Source: an uncultured Phocaeicola sp.
GTDB lineage: Bacteria > Bacteroidota > Bacteroidia > Bacteroidales > Bacteroidaceae
Length of the DNA stretch: 64,000 nt
NCBI GenBank assembly: GCA_944320845.1
Contig: CALUJA010000009.1
Location: forward strand, 1 to 64,000
Direction of reading: 5' to 3'
Below are positions 27,748 through 36,495 of this stretch, in pieces. The notes under the pieces were generated by a model that did no database searches, was not told the origin of the DNA, and saw only the letters and a list, made by a program, of their open reading frames with translations. Position 1 is the stretch's first letter, and the number at the start of each line of letters is the position of its first letter. Position numbers and translations under genes: made by a program.

Positions 27748-30303
27748 ATGGGAAAGAAAATTCTTTTCATACTGGCAATCTTTTTCGTTTGCTGCGGTGC
27801 AAGAGGGCAGAACACCCAGATAAAGGGAGTCGTTACCGACTCGCTGACAGGGGAGGCCTTGCCTTATGCTTCCCTTTTGCTGAAGGGAACGTCTGTCGGG
27901 ACAATAACAAACGAATCGGGAAGATTTTCATTGTCGACTTCTGCCCGGTCCGAAATTCTGGAAGTTTCTTATTTGGGCTATGATTCCAAGGACATCAAAA
28001 TTGTTTCCGGAAAGGCAAACAATCTGAAGATTCAGTTGGTTCCCACAGGAATCGCCTTGAATGAAGTGATAGTCAAGCCTAAAAGGGAAAGATACAGGAA
28101 GAAGGAAAACCCTGCCGTCATATTCGTAAAAAAAGTTATCGAGTCACGGAATGAAAACGACCCTCGTAACCATGATTATTTTCAGTATGACCGCTATGAG
28201 AGAATGGTTTTTGCCATGAATGACTATAAGCCGAAAGCCAAGAAAGACGGCAAGCCGGGAAAGTTTGATTTTCTTGCCGATTTTGTTGACACGCTTGAGG
28301 TCGGTACGACAATCCTGCCTATTTCGGAAAAGGAAAAGATAGAGACCGTGTTTTACCGCAAGAATCCGGAGTCGGAGAAGCGCATGGTGAAGGGAAGCAA
28401 ATCGGCCGGTGTGGATGAGGTCTTTTCCCGCGACGGAATCCAACAGTTCCTGAACGAAGCTTTCAAGGAGGTTGACATATTCAAGAATAATATCCCTCTG
28501 TTTCTGCAGCGGTTTGTCAGCCCGCTTTCCACCATCGGCCCTAACTTTTATAAGTATTATCTGCTGGATACGCTTGAGGTAAACGGAAAAAAGTCGGTAG
28601 ACTTGGGGTTTGTTCCCTTTAACTCCGAATCTTTTGGATTTACGGGACATTTGTATGTGACTCTTGACTCTACTTTTTTTGTCAATAGGGTAATTCTGAA
28701 TGTTCCTAAGGATATAAATCTTAACTTCGTTTCTCAGATGACGATAGAGCAGACCTTCCAGAAGACAGCAGATAACACACGCATCATAACCAAAGACGAT
28801 ATCCGTGTAAACTTCAAGCTAAGCGAAAAGTCGAAAGGAATGTATGCGCAGCGGCTCAATGTCTACACCAATCATTCTTTTGACAAACCGCAAGAAGAGT
28901 ACGCGCAGATATTCGAAGAAAGCGCACCAGTCCTGACTTTGGACGATGCTTATAGAAAGTCTGACAGCTATTGGGAGGAAAACAGACCGGAGAGTGCCCG
29001 GAAAAAGAACCCCAATTCGGTGGAAAAGCTGATGAAGAAGCTGCGTTCCGTCCCGGTCTTTTACATTACCGAGAAGGTGGTGTCGACTTTGGTTTCCGGA
29101 TATATTCCGACAAACAAGAATCCGGAGAAGAATATGTTCGACCTCGGGCCGATGAACAGCACTGTCAACGGTAACGCTATCGAGGGCGCACGCTTCAGAT
29201 TGGGGGGCGGAACCACGCCGGTATTCAATAAGAACTGGTTTTTTGAAGGATATGCGGCATACGGTACCCGCGACAGAAAGATGAAGTACGATGCATTGGT
29301 GGAATATTCCTTTAACGACCGGAAGGATTTCCGCCTGGAGTTTCCGATACATTCCCTTCGTTTCGAGTATATGTATGACATCAACAAGTTGGGACAAAAC
29401 TACATGTACACCAGTAAGGATAATGTAATGCTGGCCATCAAGCGGCAGAAAGACACCCGTGCCACTTATTTGAGGAAGGCGGAACTGACATACACCCGCG
29501 AACATTATAACGGAATTTCATACGGTGCCGTCATCCGCAACACGAGGGAGTATGCCACGCCCTATGCGGTCTTTGACCGTATCGGTTCCGACGGAGCCAT
29601 TACATCTCTTGACAGTTATGATATGACGGCTTTGGAGCTTAAGTTCAGGTATGGCAAGGACGAGAAATTTTATCAGACCCGCACACAGCGTGTGCCTATC
29701 ACATATGATGCCTTGATTTTTAACCTGACCCACGTGATGGCGAAAAAGGGATTGCTGGGTTCTGATTATAACTATCAGCGCACGGACATAGGCATCCAGA
29801 AGCGTTTCTGGTTTTCCGCCTTCGGTTATGTCGACTTGATAACGAAGGCGGGAAAGGTGTGGACGAAGGTTCCATACCCGCTTCTGATATTACCGAACGC
29901 GAATCTTACCTATACGATTCAGCCGGAAGCCTATACGAATATGAATGCAATAGAGTTTATCAATGATGAATACATGTCGTGGGATATAACCTATTACATG
30001 AACGGAAACCTCTTTAACCGCATTCCCTTGTTGAAAAAGCTCAAATGGAGGGAGGTTTTCTGCTTTAGAGGCTTATGGGGACATCTGACGGACAAGAACA
30101 ATCCGGCAAAGAACGGGAGCGGCCTGTTTGTTTTCCCGAAGAATTCCTATACGATGGGTAAGGCTCCTTACATGGAGGTAAGTGCCGGAATAGAAAATAT
30201 CTTCAAGTTCCTGCGTCTTGACTATGTGTGGCGCTTGAATTACCGCAACCATCCCGGCATCCAGACGAAGGGAGTGCGATGTACGATGCGCTTGTCATTC
30301 TGA
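27748..30303 (+). CDS. DUF5686 outer-membrane protein with carboxypeptidase-regulatory-like domain
   Basis: An 851-residue exported protein. The signal peptide (1-20) precedes a beta-sandwich of the CarboxypepD_reg-like type (about 24-105, TQIKGVVTDSLTGEALPYAS, SYLGYDSK), common at the start of Bacteroidetes outer-membrane proteins. The remainder matches the DUF5686 pattern and ends in a strand-rich barrel closing with MRLSF. It is the last gene of the operon, 24 bp after the phosphotransferase-like gene. It may receive or transport the operon product at the outer membrane, but the family has no assigned function. Confidence 0.8.
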   Translation: MGKKILFILAIFFVCCGARGQNTQIKGVVTDSLTGEALPYASLLLKGTSVGTITNESGRFSLSTSARSEILEVSYLGYDSKDIKIVSGKANNLKIQLVPTGIALNEVIVKPKRERYRKKENPAVIFVKKVIESRNENDPRNHDYFQYDRYERMVFAMNDYKPKAKKDGKPGKFDFLADFVDTLEVGTTILPISEKEKIETVFYRKNPESEKRMVKGSKSAGVDEVFSRDGIQQFLNEAFKEVDIFKNNIPLFLQRFVSPLSTIGPNFYKYYLLDTLEVNGKKSVDLGFVPFNSESFGFTGHLYVTLDSTFFVNRVILNVPKDINLNFVSQMTIEQTFQKTADNTRIITKDDIRVNFKLSEKSKGMYAQRLNVYTNHSFDKPQEEYAQIFEESAPVLTLDDAYRKSDSYWEENRPESARKKNPNSVEKLMKKLRSVPVFYITEKVVSTLVSGYIPTNKNPEKNMFDLGPMNSTVNGNAIEGARFRLGGGTTPVFNKNWFFEGYAAYGTRDRKMKYDALVEYSFNDRKDFRLEFPIHSLRFEYMYDINKLGQNYMYTSKDNVMLAIKRQKDTRATYLRKAELTYTREHYNGISYGAVIRNTREYATPYAVFDRIGSDGAITSLDSYDMTALELKFRYGKDEKFYQTRTQRVPITYDALIFNLTHVMAKKGLLGSDYNYQRTDIGIQKRFWFSAFGYVDLITKAGKVWTKVPYPLLILPNANLTYTIQPEAYTNMNAIEFINDEYMSWDITYYMNGNLFNRIPLLKKLKWREVFCFRGLWGHLTDKNNPAKNGSGLFVFPKNSYTMGKAPYMEVSAGIENIFKFLRLDYVWRLNYRNHPGIQTKGVRCTMRLSF

Positions 30304-30347
30304 GCTGATTTATTCATGATTCTGATGTGCTTGTTTCATAATTTGCT

Positions 30348-30355
30348 TACCTTTG
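30348..30355 (+). promoter_or_regulatory. -7 promoter box of the S9 peptidase gene
   Basis: TACCTTTG, a perfect TAnnTTTG, lies 22 bp before the ATG at 30378. No clear -33 box. It separates the peptidase from the preceding operon and supports the ATG over an in-frame TTG at 30369. Confidence 0.55.
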
Positions 30356-30377
30356 CATCAAAAGAACATTGGATATT

Positions 30378-32837
30378 ATGAAAAAGAAATTATTGTTAGT
30401 ATGCGCTCTGTGCGGAGGACTGTCAGTCCATGCGGAGCACATCGATGTAACTTCGTTCAGGTATGCAGGCCCGTATGTGCTTCAAAGGCCTTTTATGGTA
30501 GACAGTACGGATGTTGATGCCGAAAGATGGGAGGCAAAAGACTGGTTGGATACGCCGCTGTCTCTGTCGCAAGTATTCCAGACGGGCGGAAGCTCCGACG
30601 GAATGTCGTCTTCCCAATACGGGACAGGAGATTCGTATGCCTTGCATCTTCTGGGGTTCGTGTTGGAAAATACGCATTATGGTGAAGCGGAGCTGAAGAT
30701 AAAGGGGACAGATTCTTTCCAGCTTTATGTAGACGGCGTATTGGCCAAGAATATGAAGCTGAAATTAGAGCCCGCCACTCATCAGATTGTGGTGAAGTAT
30801 CTTTCTTCTCCGGGGGAGCATGTCCGTCCGACCGTGAGTATGGAAACTTCTCAAGACGGTGTATTCACCCTGAGGCAGGATGGAGGTCGGATGTTTACCT
30901 TGAGCGATGTGTTGCACGGCACACGCTTCACCGGAGTTGAGCTGTCGGCGGACGGACAATACTTGATGACAGCTTATCAGACCGGACTGAAAGACGGCAA
31001 GAGCAGGACTTATACACGCATTACGCATCTGAAAAGCGGAAAGGTGGTAGCCGAAAGAGGCGAAAGACTGCACTGGATGCCCCGTTCATGCAAGTATTAT
31101 TATGTGCGTCAAGGGGTGTCCGGCCGTGAACTGATGACAGTCGACCCAGCTACCGGAATGGAAAATGTGTGGATAAAGAACCTGCCGGACGGAGACTTCC
31201 GGATTGCGCCTACGGAAGACTTTCTCTTGTTTACGTTGGTACAGGAAGGGCCGAAGGAACGCAAGGATATTTATGAGGTGATTGACCCGGATGACCGTCA
31301 GCCTGGCTGGCGAAACCGCACGTATCTGGCGCGATATGACCTGAAGACCGGGTTGATGCAGCGGTTGACCTTTGGTTACCGGAATGTATGGACTACCGAT
31401 ATTGCGCCCGACGGGCGTTCACTGCTGATGATGGTAAGCACCCACCGGATGGGGAAACGCCCCACTACGCTTTCTTCCCTTTACCGGCTCGACCTGGAGA
31501 CCTTGAAGGCGGAAGAGTTGGTTCGCGAAGACGGCTTTATCAGCCATGCAATATTTTCGCCGGATGCCGGAAAGGTGCTGATTACCGGAAGCCCGGAAGC
31601 TTTGGGCGGAATAGGAAAGAATGTAAAGGAAGGGCAGATTCCGAGCATGATAGACAATCAATTGTTTTTGATGAATCTTTCGGACAAAAAGATAAGTCCT
31701 CTCACCAAGTATTTCAATCCGAACGTGCAGCGTACCGTATGGAGCAAGGCAGACGGGAAGGTCTACTTTACGGCCGAAAACCGCGATTGCTATTCTTTAT
31801 ACTGTCTCGATGCTGAAAGAGGGGGTATCCGCCAGATTGATGTGCCGGAAGAAATGGTGCTTGCCTTTTCAGCCGCTTCGGATGCTCCGCTGATGGCCTT
31901 TTATGGCGAGAGTGCAAGCAACTCTCACCGGCTCTATACGGTAGACTTGAAGAAGCAGCGCGTAGACTTGAAGGAAGACTTGAGCAAGGACATCCTGTCC
32001 GGCGTAGAATTGGGAACTTGCGAAGCCTGGGATTTCGTCAGTTCAAAAGGAGATACCATCTGCGGCCGCTTTTATCTGCCTCCTCATTTCAATCCGGCCG
32101 GGAAGTATCCGATGATTGTGAACTACTATGGGGGATGCAGTCCCACAAGCCGTGATTTCGAGAGCCGCTACCCGCATCATGCCTATGCCGCCTTGGGATA
32201 TGTGGTTTATGTCATACAGCCGAGCGGTGCGACCGGATTCGGGCAAGAGTTTTCTGCCCGTCATGTCAATACTTTCGGCGACTGTGTGGCCGAAGACATT
32301 ATTGAAGGAACCAAAAAGTTCATTGAAGAACACCCGTATGTAAATGCAGAAAAGATAGGTTGCATAGGTGCTTCCTACGGCGGATTCATGACCCAATATT
32401 TGCAGACCAAGACCGACCTGTTTGCCGCAGCCATCTCGCATGCAGGCATCAGCGACCATACCAGTTATTGGGGGGAAGGATATTGGGGCTATTCATATAG
32501 CGAAGTGTCGGCCGCCCATAGCTATCCGTGGAAAAACAAGGAGCTGTTTGTCGACCATAGTCCTTTGTTCAACGCGGAAAAGGTGCACACTCCCTTGCTT
32601 TTCCTGCATGGAGCCGTCGATACGAACGTGCCGGTGGGCGAAAGCATCCAGATGTTTACGGCCCTGAAGCTGTTGGGACGCGAAACGGCAATGGTATTGG
32701 TAGAAGGACAAGACCATCATATCCTTGATTACGGCAAGCGTATCCGCTGGCAGAACACGATATTCGCCTGGTTTGCCAAATGGCTGCAAGACGACCCTAC
32801 GTGGTGGAACACGCTTTATAAGCCGAAGACATTGTAA
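30378..32837 (+). CDS. S9 family (prolyl oligopeptidase/DPP-like) serine peptidase
   Basis: An 819-residue exported peptidase. The signal peptide ends at SVHA. The N-terminal half is a beta-propeller with WD-like strands (ELSADGQYLMTAYQ, DIAPDGRSLLMMVS). The C-terminal alpha/beta hydrolase carries the nucleophile Ser666 in GASYGGFM, an Asp in HGAVDTNVPV and the His in GQDHHILDY. It is likely a periplasmic dipeptidyl or oligopeptidase for peptide scavenging. It is monocistronic, with its own promoter and a terminator. Confidence 0.9.
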   Translation: MKKKLLLVCALCGGLSVHAEHIDVTSFRYAGPYVLQRPFMVDSTDVDAERWEAKDWLDTPLSLSQVFQTGGSSDGMSSSQYGTGDSYALHLLGFVLENTHYGEAELKIKGTDSFQLYVDGVLAKNMKLKLEPATHQIVVKYLSSPGEHVRPTVSMETSQDGVFTLRQDGGRMFTLSDVLHGTRFTGVELSADGQYLMTAYQTGLKDGKSRTYTRITHLKSGKVVAERGERLHWMPRSCKYYYVRQGVSGRELMTVDPATGMENVWIKNLPDGDFRIAPTEDFLLFTLVQEGPKERKDIYEVIDPDDRQPGWRNRTYLARYDLKTGLMQRLTFGYRNVWTTDIAPDGRSLLMMVSTHRMGKRPTTLSSLYRLDLETLKAEELVREDGFISHAIFSPDAGKVLITGSPEALGGIGKNVKEGQIPSMIDNQLFLMNLSDKKISPLTKYFNPNVQRTVWSKADGKVYFTAENRDCYSLYCLDAERGGIRQIDVPEEMVLAFSAASDAPLMAFYGESASNSHRLYTVDLKKQRVDLKEDLSKDILSGVELGTCEAWDFVSSKGDTICGRFYLPPHFNPAGKYPMIVNYYGGCSPTSRDFESRYPHHAYAALGYVVYVIQPSGATGFGQEFSARHVNTFGDCVAEDIIEGTKKFIEEHPYVNAEKIGCIGASYGGFMTQYLQTKTDLFAAAISHAGISDHTSYWGEGYWGYSYSEVSAAHSYPWKNKELFVDHSPLFNAEKVHTPLLFLHGAVDTNVPVGESIQMFTALKLLGRETAMVLVEGQDHHILDYGKRIRWQNTIFAWFAKWLQDDPTWWNTLYKPKTL

Positions 32838-32855
32838 ATGCCTTACATAGACGGG

Positions 32856-32910
32856 AGATTCCATTTGTCTTTTGTCCGATTCCACGGCAAAGGCGGATGG
32901 AATCTTTTTT
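32856..32910 (+). terminator. terminator of the S9 peptidase gene
   Basis: A 9-bp stem agattccat/atggaatct (32856-32864 with 32897-32905) is followed directly by five T. Confidence 0.65.
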
Positions 32911-33020
32911 ATGGGCGGCAGCGGCCTGCGTAAAAAAACATTTCCGCCAAGACAGAAATGTTTTTTCACCTGACAAGAAGTTTCTTTTAACAGAACGGAA
33001 TGTGCTTTCTTGAGGGAAAA

Positions 33021-33052
33021 TTTCGGTTGGACAATAAAAATCCTTATCTTTG
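33021..33052 (+). promoter_or_regulatory. promoter of the M23 peptidase gene
   Basis: TTTC (33021-33024), a 20-nt spacer and TATCTTTG (33045-33052) form a near-consensus promoter 40 bp before the ATG at 33093. Confidence 0.65.
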
Positions 33053-33092
33053 CTTTTATCGGTAATGTGTGAATATTTTAGCAGGAAGAAGA

Positions 33093-34349
33093 ATGAAGGC
33101 TGTCAGAGTTACGTGTTATATATCAGCAGGAGTCATCCTGATATTGCTTGCCGGATGGATTGTCTCTAATTTCATGTATCGGAACGGAGGAAAAAAGGCT
33201 TTGGATGAGGTTGAAGTGACCGATTCGGCAGAGGTAAGCGAAATTATTTACAAGTATGGCATCCCGGTCGATGCATACAATGTCAGGTATGGGGTAGTGG
33301 AAAACAACCAGAATCTCTCCATCCTGCTGCGCGAGCATGGGATGTCTCTCCGGGATGTGCACGAGCTGAACAAGAATTCTGAAGGGGTCTTTGATGTGCG
33401 GAAGATACGGAGCGGGCAGGCTTATGCCGTGTTCACAGGCAAGGACAGCCTTGCAAAACCGCGGTATTTCGTATATGAAGAGGGGCCGAAATCCTATGTC
33501 GTGTTTGATTTGGGCAGCAGCCACCGTGTCTATCGCGGGGAGAATCCGGTGGAATGGAGGCGGAAAACGGTAAAGGGGAAGGTTGAATCCTCTTTGTGGG
33601 TGGCCATGCAGAAAAGTGATGCTTCGCCCCAATTGGCGATGGTGCTGTCGAATATATTTGGATGGACCATTGATTTTTTCGGATTGCAGAAGCAGGATGA
33701 GTTTCGTGTGGTTTATGAGCAGGAGTATGTGGAGGGAAACGGACTGCAGAGCTTTCATGTTCTGGCGGCATCATTCGAGCATGAAGACAGTGTGTATTAT
33801 GCCATCCCGTTTGTGCAGGACGGCGAGGAGCTTTACTACAATGAAAAAGGGAACAGTCTGGAGGGAGCTTTCCTGAAAGCTCCGCTGGACTTTTACCGCA
33901 TCTCTTCACGCTTTTCAAACAGCCGGTATCATCCGGTGCTGAAACGCTATCGGGCGCACCACGGGGTAGATTATGCCGCACCGTCCGGTACGCCAGTCTA
34001 CGCCATTGGAAACGGGAAAGTGATAGCCAAGGGGTATCAGGCCGGAGGCGGGGGCAACTATCTGAAGATTCGGCATAACAGTGTTTATGTTACCACCTAT
34101 ATGCACCTGTCTCGTTTCGCTAAGGGAATAAAGGTTGGTTCGGAAGTAAAGCAGAAGGAGGTAATCGGATATGTCGGTTCTACAGGACTTTCCACCGGCC
34201 CTCATCTGGACTTCCGTGTACATGAAAATGGGAAACCCATCAATCCGCTGCTCATAAAGTCGCAGCCCAAGAAGCCGGTCAGCCCTGCCAACATGCCCCG
34301 GTTTGCGGTGCTCCGTGACTCGGTGGTCAGGGAACTGAATCAGATGTAA
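33093..34349 (+). CDS. M23 family metallopeptidase (cell-wall endopeptidase-like)
   Basis: A 418-residue envelope protein with an N-terminal membrane anchor (CYISAGVILILLAGWIV). A LysM/OapA-like region (SILLREHGMSLRDVHELNK) is followed by the M23 (LytM) domain. The first metal motif HGVDYAAPSG (H-x3-D) is intact, but the second motif reads GPHLDF where canonical enzymes have HLH, so one zinc ligand is Asp. The ATG at 33093 is preceded by aggaagaaga, a good ribosome site for this organism; an in-frame GTG at 33069 is the alternative. Likely role: peptidoglycan cross-link cleavage or regulation of another amidase. Confidence 0.87.
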   Translation: MKAVRVTCYISAGVILILLAGWIVSNFMYRNGGKKALDEVEVTDSAEVSEIIYKYGIPVDAYNVRYGVVENNQNLSILLREHGMSLRDVHELNKNSEGVFDVRKIRSGQAYAVFTGKDSLAKPRYFVYEEGPKSYVVFDLGSSHRVYRGENPVEWRRKTVKGKVESSLWVAMQKSDASPQLAMVLSNIFGWTIDFFGLQKQDEFRVVYEQEYVEGNGLQSFHVLAASFEHEDSVYYAIPFVQDGEELYYNEKGNSLEGAFLKAPLDFYRISSRFSNSRYHPVLKRYRAHHGVDYAAPSGTPVYAIGNGKVIAKGYQAGGGGNYLKIRHNSVYVTTYMHLSRFAKGIKVGSEVKQKEVIGYVGSTGLSTGPHLDFRVHENGKPINPLLIKSQPKKPVSPANMPRFAVLRDSVVRELNQM

Positions 34350-34393
34350 GGGAAGAAACGGCCTTCTTGCCGTATCAGCATTTATGCCAAGGT

Positions 34394-34936
34394 TTATTCC
34401 TTCGCATGATTCTCGGCTCGTTCTCTCAACAGGATGGTTGTAGCACCCAATGTGATGATTGCGCCTTCCTCTATACGAATCCGGTCTTTTCTTCCCAACA
34501 AATCGTTCATGAAAAATGTGCCTGTGAGACTGTCATTGTCGCGCAGTGTGTAAATGATTTTTCCCTCTTTATTACGCTTTACATTGATTATGCAGTGACG
34601 GCGGTCCATACTTGGGTCGTTGGTCTCCACGGGGATATCCACCTCCGTGCCCTTACAGCGGCGTCCTATCAGATTATCTCCCTCATGAAGCGGGAATACC
34701 TGCTTGTAGGCAAAGGCGTTTTCTATCACTATGATGTTGCCATAGTCTTGTGTGCCTTCTGTTTCATCAACTTTTTCCGTGCGTTGGTTTGCTGCATTCA
34801 GTTTTGTCTTCCCGATTCGGATGCTGAACTGCTTTTTGCAATTGTCGCAGATAAAGACAAGAGACTGGCCGGATTCGTATTTCGTCTCGTCAAACTGTAT
34901 GTAATTGTCACACTTCGGACATCTGACTCTTTTCAT
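34394..34936 (-). CDS. FHA-domain protein with N-terminal zinc ribbon
   Basis: A 180-residue cytosolic protein. The N-terminus is a C4 zinc ribbon (Cys6, Cys9, Cys30, Cys33) of the MJ0042 finger type. Residues about 75-170 form an FHA domain with NLIGRR, the SMDRRHC phosphothreonine-binding loop and NDSLTGTFFMND. FHA domains bind phosphothreonine peptides, which points to Ser/Thr-kinase signalling; no kinase is in the window. It is 18 bp downstream of the SPOR protein gene and co-transcribed with it. Confidence 0.85.
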   Translation of the reverse strand: MKRVRCPKCDNYIQFDETKYESGQSLVFICDNCKKQFSIRIGKTKLNAANQRTEKVDETEGTQDYGNIIVIENAFAYKQVFPLHEGDNLIGRRCKGTEVDIPVETNDPSMDRRHCIINVKRNKEGKIIYTLRDNDSLTGTFFMNDLLGRKDRIRIEEGAIITLGATTILLRERAENHAKE

Positions 34937-34954
34937 GATAAATCAATGCTTGGA

Positions 34955-36010
34955 TTATTTGGCGGTAAACACCCATGCGTTTTTAAACAAATCGTTTTTT
35001 CTCAGTTCGTTCACCTCCTGATAAGCCTCGTTACGGCTTGATGCTGCATGTAAGGCGATGCGGTAGCGGCCGTCACATTCCAATATCTGCACATCCTTAT
35101 AGCCGTTTTCCTTATATTTCTTAATCTGTTTGTCGGCATCAGCCGAAGTTGTCAGACTGGCGATAATGATATATGACTTGCCGACCGTGTTTGCATTCAC
35201 TGTCTTTTTTGTTCTGGCAAGAGGAGCATCCGTTTTTTTTGCAGCGGGCTTGCCTGTCTCTTCAACTTCCGGAACGACTACTTTCTCAGTCTTTACCGCA
35301 ACGGGCTTTAAGGTGTTGATGTTGTTGCGTACTTTCTTCGGAGTCTTTTTCTCTTTGTCCTGCGGCACGGTCGTGGCTGCCGACTGGTTGCGGATTGCCT
35401 CAAACATGTCAGTAGACCCAAGTGAAGCATAGCTCGCTTCGTCAATGTAGGTGTTTTCCACCGGGATGGAAAGGATGAAGAACAGCAGAATGGCGGCTGC
35501 TACTGCTACGGCATTTCTTATCCATCCGCGCAGGGAGACGGATTTGGAGGCTTGTGCAGCCGGGGCAATCGGATAAGCCTTCTGCCGGGCAGGCAGAAGA
35601 GGAAGAGAAAACCTTTCCAAACCATACAGACTGGGGGTGAAGAAGGCATTGGCCGAAGGTTCAAATTCATATTTGCCCTTTATATTATAATAAAGGACTC
35701 CTATATCCTTCAGGTCAACCCGCCCTTCTTGATAAAGCCGCTCCTTTAACAGTGTGACTACCTTTTCTATTTTCCGCGTTGCATCAGGGAAATCTGTATT
35801 GTATGCCTGCATATACGATTGGGCTAAAAGGCCGTCATTGATTGTCAACTGGGGATTAAATCCTATCGTACGCATGGGCGGATAAAATTCATTGGTATCA
35901 TCCTTGTAGATTGCGGTGCGGTTGTGTGCAATGAATCCTCCTAAACCGGGGACAATGACACAATCATTCTCCAACAATAATACTTCAATATGTTTGGCCA
36001 ATTCAATCAT
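34955..36010 (-). CDS. HU-CCDC81 and SPOR domain protein
   Basis: A 351-residue protein with two bacterial HU-CCDC81-type domains in the cytosol (about 1-135; VPGLGGFIAHNRTA, FNPQLTINDG, DLKDIGVLYYN), one membrane helix (about 164-184), a basic Lys/Pro/Thr-rich linker and a periplasmic SPOR domain (about 275-351, SYIIIASLTTSADADKQIKKY). SPOR domains bind denuded glycan strands at the septum, while HU-like folds suggest contact with DNA or chromosome-associated partners. It may link chromosome and division site (inference). Confidence 0.87.
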   Translation of the reverse strand: MIELAKHIEVLLLENDCVIVPGLGGFIAHNRTAIYKDDTNEFYPPMRTIGFNPQLTINDGLLAQSYMQAYNTDFPDATRKIEKVVTLLKERLYQEGRVDLKDIGVLYYNIKGKYEFEPSANAFFTPSLYGLERFSLPLLPARQKAYPIAPAAQASKSVSLRGWIRNAVAVAAAILLFFILSIPVENTYIDEASYASLGSTDMFEAIRNQSAATTVPQDKEKKTPKKVRNNINTLKPVAVKTEKVVVPEVEETGKPAAKKTDAPLARTKKTVNANTVGKSYIIIASLTTSADADKQIKKYKENGYKDVQILECDGRYRIALHAASSRNEAYQEVNELRKNDLFKNAWVFTAK

Positions 36011-36014
36011 GTTG

Positions 36015-36022
36015 CAAATTTA
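36015..36022 (-). promoter_or_regulatory. -7 promoter box of the SPOR/FHA gene pair
   Basis: The minus strand reads TAAATTTG, fitting TAnnTTTG, but only 4 bp before the ATG, which would imply a nearly leaderless mRNA. Evidence is the box alone. Confidence 0.35.
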
Positions 36023-36388
36023 GCATTTTTCTTCAGAAACACTTTATTGTTGCCTGATATTTTTCAGTGGTTGTCCTGATTTTTGTGCTTTTTGACCTTT
36101 GCGGAAGCATCTGCCGGTTTGTTTGGGGTGAAAGAGGAAACCGGGTTTTCCATAGGATAAAATAAATGTATGGCTATGTCCGGAATGCCGGATTGCATGA
36201 CAAGAAAAAAAGAGACGGGAATGATATGGGAGGTCATGCCGTAGGGGCTTTCATTTTTGTCATGATTTTTGCGGGTTTTGGTATCAAAACATGGAGTGGC
36301 ATAAAAAGGCGGGTTGCCGATTGTTGTTGTGTAAAGCCGGATACAGGACTTTCTGACATCGATTTTTAACAGGCTCTGTCGAATTTTG
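36023..36388. other. intergenic region upstream of nqrA with no recognised gene
   Basis: The stretch contains one 67-codon open frame (36166-36369, plus) that has no recognisable domain and a poor amino-acid pattern. I see no RNA gene or repeat here. The regulatory elements of nqrA follow at 36389-36460. Confidence 0.5.
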
Positions 36389-36418
36389 TCGATTTAAAGA
36401 AATATTTCTCTAAATCGA
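36389..36418. promoter_or_regulatory. 30-bp near-perfect palindrome upstream of nqrA
   Basis: Two 15-nt arms (36389-36403 and 36404-36418) pair at 14 of 15 positions with no loop. The centre is about 50 bp upstream of the nqrA -7 box. Size, symmetry and position fit a binding site for a dimeric regulator. There is no T-tract, so a terminator is unlikely. Confidence 0.5.
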
Positions 36419-36452
36419 TTCGGATTTGTTCTTTATTTCCTTATTTTTTCTT

Positions 36453-36460
36453 TATTTTTG
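36453..36460 (+). promoter_or_regulatory. -7 promoter box of the nqr operon
   Basis: TATTTTTG, a perfect TAnnTTTG, is 35 bp before the nqrA ATG. TTTG at 36425-36428 is 24 nt upstream, somewhat far; the region between is very T-rich. Confidence 0.6.
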
Positions 36461-36495
36461 CACGCAAATTATAAAACCATTTTTTATAACCCAAT

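Noticed and set aside
19392-30303. Naming the operon an aryl-polyene or flexirubin cluster outright
   Set aside because: Key genes of those pathways (aromatic ammonia-lyase starter, resorcinol synthase DarA/DarB, second ketosynthase, glycosyltransferase) are not present in the window.
36166-36369. 67-codon plus-strand frame upstream of nqrA
   Set aside because: No recognisable family, poor context and no promoter; likely chance.
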